From the NCBI GenBank assembly GCA_022842845.1, contig JALHOT010000007.1, positions 52,824 through 116,823 on the forward strand: DNA of 64,000 nucleotides. Reading direction: 5' to 3'. Under the pieces are notes generated by a model, which did no database searches, was not told the origin of the DNA, and worked only from the letters and a program-made list of their open reading frames with translations. This stretch comes from Cyclobacteriaceae bacterium (GTDB lineage Bacteria; Bacteroidota; Bacteroidia; Cytophagales; Cyclobacteriaceae). The position numbers and the translations under genes are program-made. Below, one piece after another: positions 8,360-16,959 of this stretch; position 1 is the first letter of the stretch, and the number at the start of each line of letters is the position of its first letter.

Positions 8360-9424
8360 ATGAAAAAGTACATCTATCTCCTGGCCGTACTGGCCGCCTG
8401 CTCAACTCAATCAGAAAAAAAAGTTATTGAACCACTCAGCACTCAAAAGGCAATGGGTGTTTATACCGGGGTTACACCTTGCGCAGATTGTGAAGGTATC
8501 TATACACGCATTGAATTTATTGATTCAGCTACTTTTATAAAATCATCGAAGTATCTGGGTAAAAGCAGCAGAGCTTTTTTGGATATGGGCCAGTGGAGTA
8601 TTAAGAATGACTCTGTATTGACCACCGTGGCTCATGGGAACATGCAACAATATCTATTTGAAGACAATTCATTGATCATGCTTAACCAAGATGGAAAGAG
8701 AATTAAGGGAGCACTTGCCAATTACTATAGACTCAATAAGGGCGAACCTGAAGCAAAAAAGAATTGGAGCAACCAAATAGCCGAAGGCTTAGATTTTGTA
8801 GCCCGAGGCAACGAACCTTATTGGAACCTCGATATTGACTTTGATAAAAAAGTGCGATTCACGACATTAGAAAGTGATAGTATTGTATCGGCTACACCTA
8901 CTTCAACACAAGAAGGAAACACCACTGTTTTATCCATTAATGATAATGAACGAGGATTAGTTATTAAACTTTCTCCGGTAGGATGTATCAATAACATGAG
9001 CGGAACCTATAGCGATTACGCTGTTGAGATTAATTATAATAATGGCGGAGCCCAACAGGGATGTGGATCATTTATAAATCCTGCGTATCATTTGGCGGGC
9101 ACATGGCAACTCAAAAACCTGTATGGCGAAGTTGCCCTTGCTAAAGACTATCCAAATGGCATACCTGGTATTACTTTTGAAGTATTCACTAATGCGGTAA
9201 GTGGAAATGGTGGTTGTAATAGACTAAGCGGATCTTATAAGGCTGACGAAAGTGGTAGTTTAGTTTTTGCACCTCTGGCCCTAACGCGCATGCTTTGTCA
9301 GGATAAAAATAAGGAGGCCTCTTTCATGACCATGTTGAAAAACATAAACCGCTACACCTTGGAAGCTGACAGGTTAATGTTATTAAGAGAAAATGAAGTA
9401 CTAGCTGAATTTAGTAGTCAGTAA
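8360..9424 (+). CDS. Three-domain lipoprotein: NlpE-N, COG3650-like, META/HslJ
   Basis: 354 aa with a lipoprotein signal (LLAVLAAC, lipid on Cys14). Residues about 30-125 resemble the NlpE N-terminal domain (GVYTGVTPCADCEGI, with the Cys-x-x-Cys of NlpE). Residues about 140-235 resemble the COG3650 family (ARGNEPYWNLDI, then a Cys pair). Residues about 245-352 form a META/HslJ domain (LAGTWQLKNLYGE, GNGGCNRLSGSY, APLALTRMLC). All three families occur in envelope-stress lipoproteins. NlpE-like and META domains do occur together elsewhere, so the fusion is plausible rather than an error. TCCGAT (8319-8324) and ATCGGA (8351-8356) form an inverted repeat just before the start codon. Confidence 0.82.
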   Translation: MKKYIYLLAVLAACSTQSEKKVIEPLSTQKAMGVYTGVTPCADCEGIYTRIEFIDSATFIKSSKYLGKSSRAFLDMGQWSIKNDSVLTTVAHGNMQQYLFEDNSLIMLNQDGKRIKGALANYYRLNKGEPEAKKNWSNQIAEGLDFVARGNEPYWNLDIDFDKKVRFTTLESDSIVSATPTSTQEGNTTVLSINDNERGLVIKLSPVGCINNMSGTYSDYAVEINYNNGGAQQGCGSFINPAYHLAGTWQLKNLYGEVALAKDYPNGIPGITFEVFTNAVSGNGGCNRLSGSYKADESGSLVFAPLALTRMLCQDKNKEASFMTMLKNINRYTLEADRLMLLRENEVLAEFSSQ

Positions 9425-9442
9425 GTAATAGTCTTTAGCATG

Positions 9443-9916
9443 TTACCATATACTCTCGATAAAGTAATAAGTAATAATTCCACATACTACTAACTTTAAA
9501 AAGGTACCAGCGAGAAAGCCTAAAAATGAACCAAGTGCTGCGCGAAACGCATTATCAGCTTTTTGCACAGCCAGCCATTCACCTATAAAAGCTCCTGCAA
9601 ATGGCCCAATAATAATTCCAAGCGGTCCCAGCCAAAAACCCGCTAACAAACCAAGTGTACATCCCCAAACGCCATATTTACTACCCCCAAACCGCTGCGT
9701 ACCATAGATGGGGATGAAATAATCAAGTGCCGTTACAATCAGCACAATCAATAACCAAAGCAGCATAAAGCTCAAAGAAAAGGGAGTTTCCTCTCTCAAT
9801 TGAAGAACTAGTAAAGCAGCATAGGCCAATGGTGGCCCAGGCAGGAGTGGAAGTAAACAACCAATCCAGCCTGCGACTAACAACACTGCTCCTATAACAA
9901 GCCATAATACATCCAT
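9443..9916 (-). CDS. DUF456 membrane protein
   Basis: 157 aa, strongly hydrophobic with about four to five membrane segments. Conserved parts are WIGCLLPLLPGPPLAYAALL near the N-terminus, DYFIPIYGTQRFGGSKYG, and the glycine-rich GPLGIIIGPFAGAFIGE. These match DUF456, whose members have a glycine-zipper-like motif and no known function. It is convergent with the preceding lipoprotein gene (18 bp gap) and divergent from the SnoaL-like gene. Confidence 0.85.
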   Translation of the reverse strand: MDVLWLVIGAVLLVAGWIGCLLPLLPGPPLAYAALLVLQLREETPFSLSFMLLWLLIVLIVTALDYFIPIYGTQRFGGSKYGVWGCTLGLLAGFWLGPLGIIIGPFAGAFIGEWLAVQKADNAFRAALGSFLGFLAGTFLKLVVCGIITYYFIESIW

Positions 9917-10009
9917 ATAGAAAGATAACTAATTTATAAAACACCTATTCAATTTGTCGCGGCAGTGCCTTATCTTAATCACTATCAAACCAAATCCTTA
10001 CAACCAATT

Positions 10010-10504
10010 ATGAAAAATCAATCACTCAATACCCTTCGAACAATAAAGAAATCCAACCTGGCAATCCTTTCTCTTCTAGTGCCGAGCTTACTTTTTTCTT
10101 CATTAATAATGTCCTGCTCCAAAACCGAAACATCAATCGAAGCAGAAAATATCGCTCATGTAAAAAGTATGTTCGATGCATTTAATCAGCACAACTGGAA
10201 ACTCATGAGCGAGCACTATGCAGATTCTGCTCAGTTTTTGGATCCAGCTTTTGGTACAGATTACATTTATCAGTCCAGAGATGAAATGATAAAGAAGTAT
10301 GCCGAAATGGAACAAATGTTCCCAAACATCAACGATAATGTTGTAGGAATTTTTGCCGCAGGAGATAAAGTGTCTGTTGAATTTATTTCTACCGGAAATG
10401 CAGGAGATAGCATTTCATTTTCATTACCCATTAGCTGTGTACTTACCCTTAAAAATAAATTAATTATAAAAGATGCCACCTATTACAATAATTGCCAGGA
10501 ATAA
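10010..10504 (+). CDS. SnoaL/NTF2-like lipoprotein
   Basis: 164 aa from the ATG at 10010. A frame from 9965 exists, but the shorter start gives a proper signal with a basic N-region and the lipobox-like LIMSC. The mature part fits an NTF2/SnoaL fold: VKSMFDAFNQHNWKLMSEHYADSAQFLDPAFG, then a beta-rich half ending LIIKDATYYNN. Such proteins are often ketosteroid isomerase-like or binding domains; the substrate here is unknown. Confidence 0.75.
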   Translation: MKNQSLNTLRTIKKSNLAILSLLVPSLLFSSLIMSCSKTETSIEAENIAHVKSMFDAFNQHNWKLMSEHYADSAQFLDPAFGTDYIYQSRDEMIKKYAEMEQMFPNINDNVVGIFAAGDKVSVEFISTGNAGDSISFSLPISCVLTLKNKLIIKDATYYNNCQE

Positions 10505-10549
10505 TCTCAATGCAATTAATGAAGACCACTGACTGAGATGTTTTAGCAT

Positions 10550-11440
10550 TTACATGCTTAATAAGCCGAGGCCAAAAAGCAAGACAAATAATAAAGTGCT
10601 TACAGCCATTTTTTTCAGATATGGATCCAGCTGGTCGGAGGGCTTATTAAGTACAGCTACATTAATAGAGTACAAAAATGGTAATGTAAGGAGAAAGAGC
10701 AATTGCCATACAGCAACATAATTGAGTATCACAAAAACCAAAGCACTTAAAATGCCAAGAAGACTAATCACAACATGATAAATAGCTGCCCTTCTTTTCC
10801 CAATGCGCACGGGTATAGAAAATTTGCCAGCTTTTTGATCTGACTCTATATCCCTTATGTTATTAATATTCAGTACACCAATAGAGAATAAGCCACAACT
10901 AAAGGATGGCAGCAAAACCATCCAATTAACTTTTTGTGTAAACAAATAATAAGATCCACACACGCCAACAATCCCAAAAAATAACAAGACAGCAATATCG
11001 CCAAGCCCCACATAACCATAAGGGCGTTTACCAACCGTATAGGCAATAGCAGCAGCTATACTGAGCAGACCAAGCCCGAAAAAGAATAAGAGTGCAGACC
11101 AATTAAGACCAAAGGCTACTAATAAAAGCGCTACACCACTTACCAATGAAAGTATTACAAACACAATCATGGCCATTTTCATTTTTTCTTTACTAATGGC
11201 TCCGCTTTGTACTGCTCGTTTAGGCCCCTTGCGATCTTCACTATCAATACCGCTAACCGCATCACCATAATCATTAGCCAGATTAGATAAAATCTGCAAG
11301 AATATTGTAGTCAATACCGCTAACAAAAAAATATCAAGTCGAAAGAAACCCTCTGAGGCTGCTAAAAAACTACCCATACCAATCGAAGAGATAGCGAGGG
11401 GGAGTGTTCGTAATCGAAAGGCGTGCAACCAGGCTTTCAT
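10550..11440 (-). CDS. menA: 1,4-dihydroxy-2-naphthoate polyprenyltransferase MenA
   Basis: MenA attaches the polyprenyl chain to 1,4-dihydroxy-2-naphthoate, the membrane step of menaquinone synthesis. 296 aa with about eight to nine helices. The first prenyl-diphosphate site is NLANDYGDAVSGIDSEDR followed by KGPKRAVQSGAIS, which is diagnostic for MenA within the UbiA family. The second Asp-rich site is NNIRDIESDQKAGK. The product serves as quinone for the NADH dehydrogenase encoded at 32.5-35.7 kb. A separate -7 element (11511-11518) suggests its own promoter. Confidence 0.93.
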   Translation of the reverse strand: MKAWLHAFRLRTLPLAISSIGMGSFLAASEGFFRLDIFLLAVLTTIFLQILSNLANDYGDAVSGIDSEDRKGPKRAVQSGAISKEKMKMAMIVFVILSLVSGVALLLVAFGLNWSALLFFFGLGLLSIAAAIAYTVGKRPYGYVGLGDIAVLLFFGIVGVCGSYYLFTQKVNWMVLLPSFSCGLFSIGVLNINNIRDIESDQKAGKFSIPVRIGKRRAAIYHVVISLLGILSALVFVILNYVAVWQLLFLLTLPFLYSINVAVLNKPSDQLDPYLKKMAVSTLLFVLLFGLGLLSM

Positions 11441-11510
11441 AATTTCTCGATTTAAAATTATTGTAGGCTGAAAATAAAAGTAAACATCAGGCTAATATTC
11501 TTAAGCGCTG

Positions 11511-11518
11511 CAAAGATA
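11511..11518 (-). promoter_or_regulatory. Possible -7 element for menA
   Basis: TATCTTTG followed by C on the minus strand matches TAnnTTTG(C). It lies 70 bases before the menA start codon. I found no TTG at the usual 17-23 bases upstream, so the call is weak. Confidence 0.35.
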
Positions 11519-11533
11519 GTTTTTAAAAGGTTT

Positions 11534-11998
11534 CTATACTATGTCGCGTATTGTAAGCACTTGCTTATTAAAGTCAAATGTATTGCCTGCTTTTAGTTTC
11601 ATTAACGTAAGTGCAATAGGTGCTTGCGCAGAGATAGTGAGAAACACCTGGTCTTCCACTGTAAGTTTCCCAGCGCTGATAGCTATATAGAAGTGAACTG
11701 AATCTGTTAATACTAAGGTGCCCAAACCAATTTTAGTGCTTTTGACCTCTGCCCTGATATTATCGACAACTTGCTTCAACTTTAAACCCTCATCCAACTG
11801 TGCAGCTGCCTTATCACGCTCTATTTGCATCATGGCGCGGGTAGTTTCGTATTTATCACCGGCACTACTTTTCTCTTCCGCATTAGCCGCAGCTTGGGCT
11901 GCTTCCATTGCGAGCCTTGCCGTAGCTATTCTTTCTGCGGCATAATCGTTACAGTGCTTGTGTAATACCTCTTTAAATCGGTGAAGTGATTGGCCCAC
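11534..11998 (-). CDS. GreA/GreB C-terminal-domain-like small protein
   Basis: 154 aa. The N-terminal half is a long charged, alanine-rich helix (RIATARLAMEAAQAAANAEEKSSAG) with the run SSAGDKYETTRAMMQIE. The C-terminal half is beta-rich (LGTLVLTDSVHFYIAIS, APIALTLMKLKAGNTFDF). This coiled coil plus small beta domain resembles GreA-type factors. From memory, relatives in Bacteroidota databases are often labelled 3-oxoacyl-ACP synthase; at this length and without a thiolase Cys-His-Asn triad that label cannot be right. The actual function is unknown. It lies 7 bp after a glutathione peroxidase gene. Confidence 0.6.
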   Translation of the reverse strand: MGQSLHRFKEVLHKHCNDYAAERIATARLAMEAAQAAANAEEKSSAGDKYETTRAMMQIERDKAAAQLDEGLKLKQVVDNIRAEVKSTKIGLGTLVLTDSVHFYIAISAGKLTVEDQVFLTISAQAPIALTLMKLKAGNTFDFNKQVLTIRDIV

Positions 11999-12005
11999 AG
12001 AGTGA

Positions 12006-12521
12006 CTAATCTAATTTTGATACAATACTGGTGTCCAGCGGGCTTACTTTGGACGGGAAGAAAATTACCTCACCGTTCTTCTTTACAAGATACTTACAAA
12101 AATTCCAGGAAGGCTCTTTGCCTGTCATACCTGTAAGCCATTGAAAAATCGGGTGCTTTGCTTTTCCCTTTACAGAAACTTTTTGCGCCATTGGAAAAGT
12201 GACCCCATAGTTTACCTGGCAAAATTCCGCGATGTCAGTATTATTACCTGGTTCTTGCCATAAGAAATTATTGGCAGGAAAACCCAAGATTTTTACTTTG
12301 TTACCATATTGCTCATGGAGGCGCTGTAATTCTTCATACTGGTAAGTAAAGCCACATTTAGATGCGGTATTGACAATCAGTAAATTTTCATCTTTAAAAT
12401 CTGATAGCTTAATTTCTTTGCCAGTAAGTGTTACGAAAGAGTAATCAAAAATGGAATTAGTAGGCTTACCACTGTTCTTTACCCGCGATAACTTCTCCGC
12501 CAAAAATGAAACAATACCCAT
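12006..12521 (-). CDS. Glutathione peroxidase family protein (cytoplasmic-type copy)
   Basis: 171 aa thioredoxin-fold peroxidase. The peroxidatic Cys is in NTASKCGFT, the catalytic Gln in NNFLWQEPG, and Trp-Asn in PSWNF, so the Cys-Gln-Trp-Asn set is complete. A second Cys in AEFCQVNYG could be the resolving Cys, as in thioredoxin-dependent members; a GSH partner is doubtful in Bacteroidota. No signal peptide is evident. It starts one base after the stop of its tandem paralogue (12523-13011). Confidence 0.9.
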   Translation of the reverse strand: MGIVSFLAEKLSRVKNSGKPTNSIFDYSFVTLTGKEIKLSDFKDENLLIVNTASKCGFTYQYEELQRLHEQYGNKVKILGFPANNFLWQEPGNNTDIAEFCQVNYGVTFPMAQKVSVKGKAKHPIFQWLTGMTGKEPSWNFCKYLVKKNGEVIFFPSKVSPLDTSIVSKLD

Positions 12522-12522
12522 T

Positions 12523-13011
12523 TTACAAATCTTCTACAATCTCGATTGGATTGACACCGGAAGCATAGAATTTAACTGAGCCATCCGCTTTCACTAGATA
12601 TTTACAGAAATTCCAGCTAGGCTCTTTGCCTGATTTATCTTTCAAGAATTTATACAAAGGGTGTTGATCAGACCCCTTCACAGAAATCTTTTCAAACATC
12701 TGAAAGGCGACACCGTAGTTGGCTTTACAGAATTCGGCAATTTGAAGATTGGTTCCAGGTTCCTGTCCTCCAAAATTATTGGCAGGGAATCCCAAAATGG
12801 TGACTTTATCACCATATTTTTCATGTAATTCCTGAAGGTCTTCGTATTGCGGGGTGTAACCACATTTAGAGGCCACATTCACAATTAAAAGATTCTTACC
12901 CTTATAAGTGCCGAAATCAATTTCCGAGCCATCTATAGAGGTCATTTTAAAATCATAAACACTGCCTGCTGAGAGTGCAAAAGTCATCATAAATAAAAGG
13001 AGGGATTTCAT
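12523..13011 (-). CDS. Glutathione peroxidase family protein with signal-like N-terminus
   Basis: 162 aa. The N-terminus MKSLLLFMMTFALSAGS looks like a signal peptide, so this copy may work outside the cytoplasm. The catalytic set is complete: Cys in NVASKCGYT, Gln in NNFGGQEPG, Trp-Asn in PSWNF, plus EFCKANYG as possible resolving Cys. It is the upstream member of a tandem pair with 12006-12521; the pair probably arose by duplication followed by a change of location. It sits 39 bp after the DUF6090-like gene on the same strand. Confidence 0.9.
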   Translation of the reverse strand: MKSLLLFMMTFALSAGSVYDFKMTSIDGSEIDFGTYKGKNLLIVNVASKCGYTPQYEDLQELHEKYGDKVTILGFPANNFGGQEPGTNLQIAEFCKANYGVAFQMFEKISVKGSDQHPLYKFLKDKSGKEPSWNFCKYLVKADGSVKFYASGVNPIEIVEDL

Positions 13012-13050
13012 ACAAGTTTTTTATGTATAACAGCTCGCACTAAAAATTGT

Positions 13051-13809
13051 TCATTGCACAGGTTGCAAGCTTTTACGCAGGGCTTGCGCCAGCACAAGAG
13101 CTTCCTGGTATCGCTCGATACCGTCTTCCAAATGAGAGGTAGCCAATAATAAATTATTTTTTGTCTGCACTGACGATAAGACTGACCTATTGACAATGCT
13201 ACGCATAGTATAGTTGATGGCCGGACTGAAATAACTATTCATATCCAAAAGTGAGTTGCTATAGGTGTCCTCAAACCGTTCGATGGTTTTATAGAAGTGG
13301 TAATAATCAGCTAATTTTCTTCTAAGCTCAGGATCTGAAATGGCAGAGATCTTGTTACTGCTGAGCATGGAAAGATAGGTATGATTATCACCCTCAAAAG
13401 AATCAACGGATAGGATAGCTACAACAACAGAAGCCAATGAATCACCCACTACCGATTCTCGTCCAAATTCTTCAACATAAGAAACCAAAGTCTCATAGTC
13501 ATCTTTTAATTCGGCCAGGCTTGAAGTGAGCCTTACAATATCTTTATCTAAATCTTTGGCAAGGCTCGTAATGTAGAAGTTTTCCTCCTCACGTTCATCC
13601 TTTGCCATAAACCAGTTATTGACGGCAAAGGCCAGGCTAATGCCTACTACAATAACTAATAGATCAAAACCCTTATTGGTCAGTAAGCTTTTCCAAAAAT
13701 TACGAGGCGGTCTGGCTTGCCTGAATCGTCTGTTGCCACCCTGTTGCTTGGGCCCGGTAGCTTTCGCATCACCGTTACCCTTCTTTTGATTTTGTTGCTG
13801 ATCTCTCAT
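13051..13809 (-). CDS. DUF6090-like single-span membrane protein
   Basis: 252 aa from the ATG at 13809. An alternative TTG at 13827 lies inside the hairpin after argS, so I prefer the ATG. Order: a basic Gln/Arg-rich cytoplasmic tail (about 1-45), one membrane helix FDLLVIVVGISLAFAVNNW, then an extracytoplasmic helical domain beginning EENFYITSLAKDLDKDI. This layout is that of DUF6090-like proteins, common in Bacteroidota and of unknown role. It follows argS by 26 bp. Confidence 0.6.
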   Translation of the reverse strand: MRDQQQNQKKGNGDAKATGPKQQGGNRRFRQARPPRNFWKSLLTNKGFDLLVIVVGISLAFAVNNWFMAKDEREEENFYITSLAKDLDKDIVRLTSSLAELKDDYETLVSYVEEFGRESVVGDSLASVVVAILSVDSFEGDNHTYLSMLSSNKISAISDPELRRKLADYYHFYKTIERFEDTYSNSLLDMNSYFSPAINYTMRSIVNRSVLSSVQTKNNLLLATSHLEDGIERYQEALVLAQALRKSLQPVQ

Positions 13810-13835
13810 AGATTCTTGAAGATACAAAGAATCTA
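13809..13835. other. 9-bp perfect hairpin between argS stop and next start
   Basis: TAGATTCTT (13809-13817) and AAGAATCTA (13827-13835) form a perfect stem with a 9-base loop. It lies directly after the argS stop codon (13836-13838), and its far arm touches the ATG at 13809-13807. There is no T run. It could weakly limit translation of the downstream gene or protect the argS mRNA end. Confidence 0.5.
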
Positions 13836-15623
13836 TTACATTCTTTCAGGCACTTCAATACCCAATAAGCACATACTGCGCTTAATAACGGTGGCTACTG
13901 TTTTTGAAAGTGCTATTCGAAATTGCAACTTGGCGGTGTCTTCTTCACTAAAAATAGGGATAGCCTGATAAAACTGATTGTAGGATTTGGCTACATCATA
14001 TACATAATTAGCCAGGATGGCTGGTGAATATTCTCTGGCTGCTTCTTTGAGCTTTACATCAAAGTTCGCAATCAGTTGAACCAGGGCTCTTTCACTACTC
14101 TCAAGCGATCCAACAGCTGTAAAGGCCTCTGCATTGGTTTGCAACGACATGCTTTCGGCTTTACGCAAAATAGCTTTGATCCGCGCATGGGTATATTGTA
14201 TAAATGGCCCGGTAAAACCCTGAAGTTGTATAGACTCATTAGGATCGAAGAGCATCTTCTTTTTAGGATCAACCTTCAACAAGAAGAATTTTAAGGCACC
14301 CAATCCAATCATGTTGAATAGTTTGTTAGCCTCTTCTTCACTCATGCCCTCAGTTTTACCTAATTCCAGTGTTTGCTTCTTGGCCTCACCAATCATCTCA
14401 TCAATCAAATCATCGGCATCAACAACGGTACCCTCCCTGGATTTCATTTTTCCAGTTGGCAGGTCAACCATGCCGTATGATAAATGATAGCAACGCTTGG
14501 CCCAATCGTAACCAAGCTTTTGTAAAATGAGGAACAATACTTTGAAATGATATTCTTGCTCGTTACCAACGGTATATACCTGACCAGAAATATTTGGATA
14601 ATCATGAAAACGAAGAATGGCGGTACCAATGTCTTGCGTCATGTATACAGAGGTGCCGTCTGAACGCAGGAGTACTTTTTGATCGAGACCATCTGCAGTC
14701 AGGTCTACCCATATTGATCCGTCTTCCTTTTTAAAAAAAACTCCTTTTTCTACGCCAGTCAGTACTTGTTCCTTACCCAATAGAAAAGTGTTAGACTCAT
14801 AGTAAAGCTTATCGAAGTCAACGCCCATTTTTTTATAGGTAGCTTCAAAGCCTTCGTAAACCCAACCATTCATCATTTTCCAGAGGGCGAGTGTTTCTTC
14901 ATCGCGATATTCCCACTTACGCAGCATATCAACTGCCACCTTCATGATGGGTGCCTGTTTCTCGGCTTCGTCTTTCGTCAATCCCTTTGCTTCGAGTGCT
15001 TTTACTTCTTCTGTAAACACACTATTGAAAACAACATAATACTTACCTACCAGGTGGTCACCTTTAATACCAGCACTCTTGGGCGTCTCCCCATTTCCAT
15101 ACAACTTCCAGGCAGCCATCGATTTGCATATATGGATACCACGGTCGTTGATGATTTGTACCTTATGAACCTTGTAACCATTTGCTTTATACAGCTCGGC
15201 AACACTCCATCCAAGAAAGTTATTTCTCAGGTGACCCAGATGCAAAGGCTTGTTGGTATTGGGGGAAGAGTACTCGATCATGATCTCTTGCCCATTTTTT
15301 GGAAGCTGACCAAAATTAGCCTGTACAAACAAAGATGTAAACACTTCTACCCACACGCTGTCTCTTAAACGGATGTTTAAAAAACCCTTTACCACATTAT
15401 AGGCAGCTACCAATTGGCTGTTGTCAACCAAATATTCACCAATGGTGTTGGCGGTCTCTTCAGGATTTTTTCTGGAGACTTTTGTCAGGGGGAAACACAC
15501 GAGTGTATGTGATCCTTCAAATTCCTGGTTAGTTGGTTGTATTTGAAATTGATCTGTGTCTATACCGAATGATGCCTGTATGGCTTTCTGAATATCGGTA
15601 CGGAGGATGGCTTCTACATTCAT
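13836..15623 (-). CDS. argS: Arginine--tRNA ligase
   Basis: Class I synthetase that charges tRNA-Arg, 595 aa from the ATG at 15623. A frame extends to 15644, but the extra residues come from the repeat upstream, so I take MNVEAILRTDI as the start. Landmarks: N-terminal additional domain; HIGH-type site KPLHLGHLRNN; the KMSK-type loop PTGKMKSREG; and the C-terminal DALR anticodon-binding domain ending MCLLGIEVPERM. It lies downstream of the DHS-like gene, with a palindromic repeat in the gap. Confidence 0.96.
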   Translation of the reverse strand: MNVEAILRTDIQKAIQASFGIDTDQFQIQPTNQEFEGSHTLVCFPLTKVSRKNPEETANTIGEYLVDNSQLVAAYNVVKGFLNIRLRDSVWVEVFTSLFVQANFGQLPKNGQEIMIEYSSPNTNKPLHLGHLRNNFLGWSVAELYKANGYKVHKVQIINDRGIHICKSMAAWKLYGNGETPKSAGIKGDHLVGKYYVVFNSVFTEEVKALEAKGLTKDEAEKQAPIMKVAVDMLRKWEYRDEETLALWKMMNGWVYEGFEATYKKMGVDFDKLYYESNTFLLGKEQVLTGVEKGVFFKKEDGSIWVDLTADGLDQKVLLRSDGTSVYMTQDIGTAILRFHDYPNISGQVYTVGNEQEYHFKVLFLILQKLGYDWAKRCYHLSYGMVDLPTGKMKSREGTVVDADDLIDEMIGEAKKQTLELGKTEGMSEEEANKLFNMIGLGALKFFLLKVDPKKKMLFDPNESIQLQGFTGPFIQYTHARIKAILRKAESMSLQTNAEAFTAVGSLESSERALVQLIANFDVKLKEAAREYSPAILANYVYDVAKSYNQFYQAIPIFSEEDTAKLQFRIALSKTVATVIKRSMCLLGIEVPERM

Positions 15624-15641
15624 AGGTGAATAGACGTAAGA

Positions 15642-15683
15642 CATAAGTAGTAAGATTATTTTATCCAGATCTTACCACTTATG
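15642..15683. repeat. Palindrome before argS, same family as after recA
   Basis: CATAAGTAGTAAGAT (15642-15656) and ATCTTACCACTTATG (15669-15683) pair at 14 of 15 positions around a 12-base loop. The arms closely match those at 557-575 and 591-609. The gap lies between the DHS-like gene and argS on the minus strand. The repeat extends the argS reading frame artificially by seven codons. Confidence 0.7.
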
Positions 15684-15698
15684 CTTTACCAAAAGAAA

Positions 15699-16676
15699 TT
15701 ACATATCAAGTATATAAGCGAACATCAAAGGTGCTACGATAGTAGCATCACTTTCGATGATGTATTTAGGGGTATCGATGCTCAATTTACCCCAGGTGAT
15801 TTTTTCATTCGGTACTGCTCCTGAATATGAGCCGTAGCTCGTTGTGCTGTCACTGATCTGGCAGAAGAAGCTCCAGAAGGGAACACCATCACGCTCCAGA
15901 TCTTGGTGCAACATCGGCACAACACAAATAGGAAAATCTCCTGCAATACCACCACCAATTTGGAAGAAACCAATACCTTCAGTTCCGGCATTATTGGTGT
16001 ACCAATCGGCCAACCATACCATGTATTCAATACCTGACTTCATGGTAGACGCTTTCAACTCGCCAGTTAATACATAAGAAGCAAAAATATTTCCCATGGT
16101 AGAATCTTCCCATCCGGGCACTACCATTGGCATATTTTTTTGAGCTGCGGCAATCATCCAGGAGTTCTTGGGATCAATCTCGTAGTATTGCTTTAGATCA
16201 CCGCTATTTAACATTCTGAACATAAATTCGTGCGGAAACAAACGTTCCCCTTTATCTTCAGCATCTTTCCATACTTTGAACAGGTGGGCTTGCAACCTGC
16301 GGAATGCCTCCTCCTCTGGTATGCAAGTGTCGGTAACACGATTGAGGTGGTTTTCCAATAAATCCCACTCCTGTTCGGGTGTAAGATCGCGGTAGTTAGG
16401 AATACGCTTGTAGTGCGAATGCGCAACCAGGTTCATGATATCCTCCTCCAGGTTAGCCCCAGTACAAGAGATAATATGCACTTTGTCCTGACGGATCATT
16501 TCCGCAAAACTGATACCCAATTCGGCAGTACTCATCGCACCGGCCAAAGTCACCATCATTTTCTTGCCTTCGGCAATATGTTTTTTATATCCTTTAGCTG
16601 CATCTACCAGCGCAGCAGCATTAAAGTGCAGGTAGTTTTTTTCAATGAATGCAGAAATCGGTCTGTTCTGGCTCAT
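15699..16676 (-). CDS. Deoxyhypusine synthase family protein
   Basis: 325 aa, NAD-dependent aminobutyl-transfer family. Visible are MMVTLAGAMSTAELGIS, HIISCTGANLEEDIMN, the glycine-rich GIGFFQIGGGIAGDFPI, and the site EKITWGKLSID, where the WGK lysine corresponds to the covalent aminobutyl carrier of eukaryotic DHS. Bacteria have no eIF5A, so the acceptor is probably a small amine; homospermidine formation from putrescine is a plausible role for bacterial DHS homologues. The arginine/polyamine genes at 35.8-38.4 kb fit this. The gene is followed by argS. Confidence 0.85.
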   Translation of the reverse strand: MSQNRPISAFIEKNYLHFNAAALVDAAKGYKKHIAEGKKMMVTLAGAMSTAELGISFAEMIRQDKVHIISCTGANLEEDIMNLVAHSHYKRIPNYRDLTPEQEWDLLENHLNRVTDTCIPEEEAFRRLQAHLFKVWKDAEDKGERLFPHEFMFRMLNSGDLKQYYEIDPKNSWMIAAAQKNMPMVVPGWEDSTMGNIFASYVLTGELKASTMKSGIEYMVWLADWYTNNAGTEGIGFFQIGGGIAGDFPICVVPMLHQDLERDGVPFWSFFCQISDSTTSYGSYSGAVPNEKITWGKLSIDTPKYIIESDATIVAPLMFAYILDM

Positions 16677-16904
16677 AGCGTATATTTTCTTAATTGAGGT
16701 GCGAAATTACGCAATTGACCGGTATTTCCGTATTGATCTTAGAAGCCCGGAACAAACTTAGCAACAGGGTGATTTTAGTGCTCTTTGGCACTCCTCTGGT
16801 ATCAAAAGCCAAAATTCACATTAAGTGGGCTTTTGTTCCATTTTAATCAATTTATAAATAACAGGCCCCACGTAAGAGCTTGATAAAGGGTTTATCTAAT
16901 TGTG

Positions 16905-16938
16905 AAAAAACAAAAAGCCCCTGCAAGCAGGGGCTTTT
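16905..16938 (-). terminator. Strong terminator after the small LPP20-type lipoprotein gene
   Basis: Perfect 12-bp stem AAAAGCCCCTGC / GCAGGGGCTTTT (16913-16924 and 16927-16938) with a 2-base centre. On the minus strand it is followed by TGTTTTTT. It lies 21 bp beyond the stop of the gene ending at 16960. The rest of 16677-16904 shows no gene and should carry the promoter of the DHS-like gene. Confidence 0.9.
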
Positions 16939-16959
16939 GTTATCAGGTTGGGAGGCCAA

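Noticed and set aside
15624..15644. Seven extra N-terminal residues of ArgS
   Set aside because: They derive from the palindromic repeat before argS and do not fit the family.
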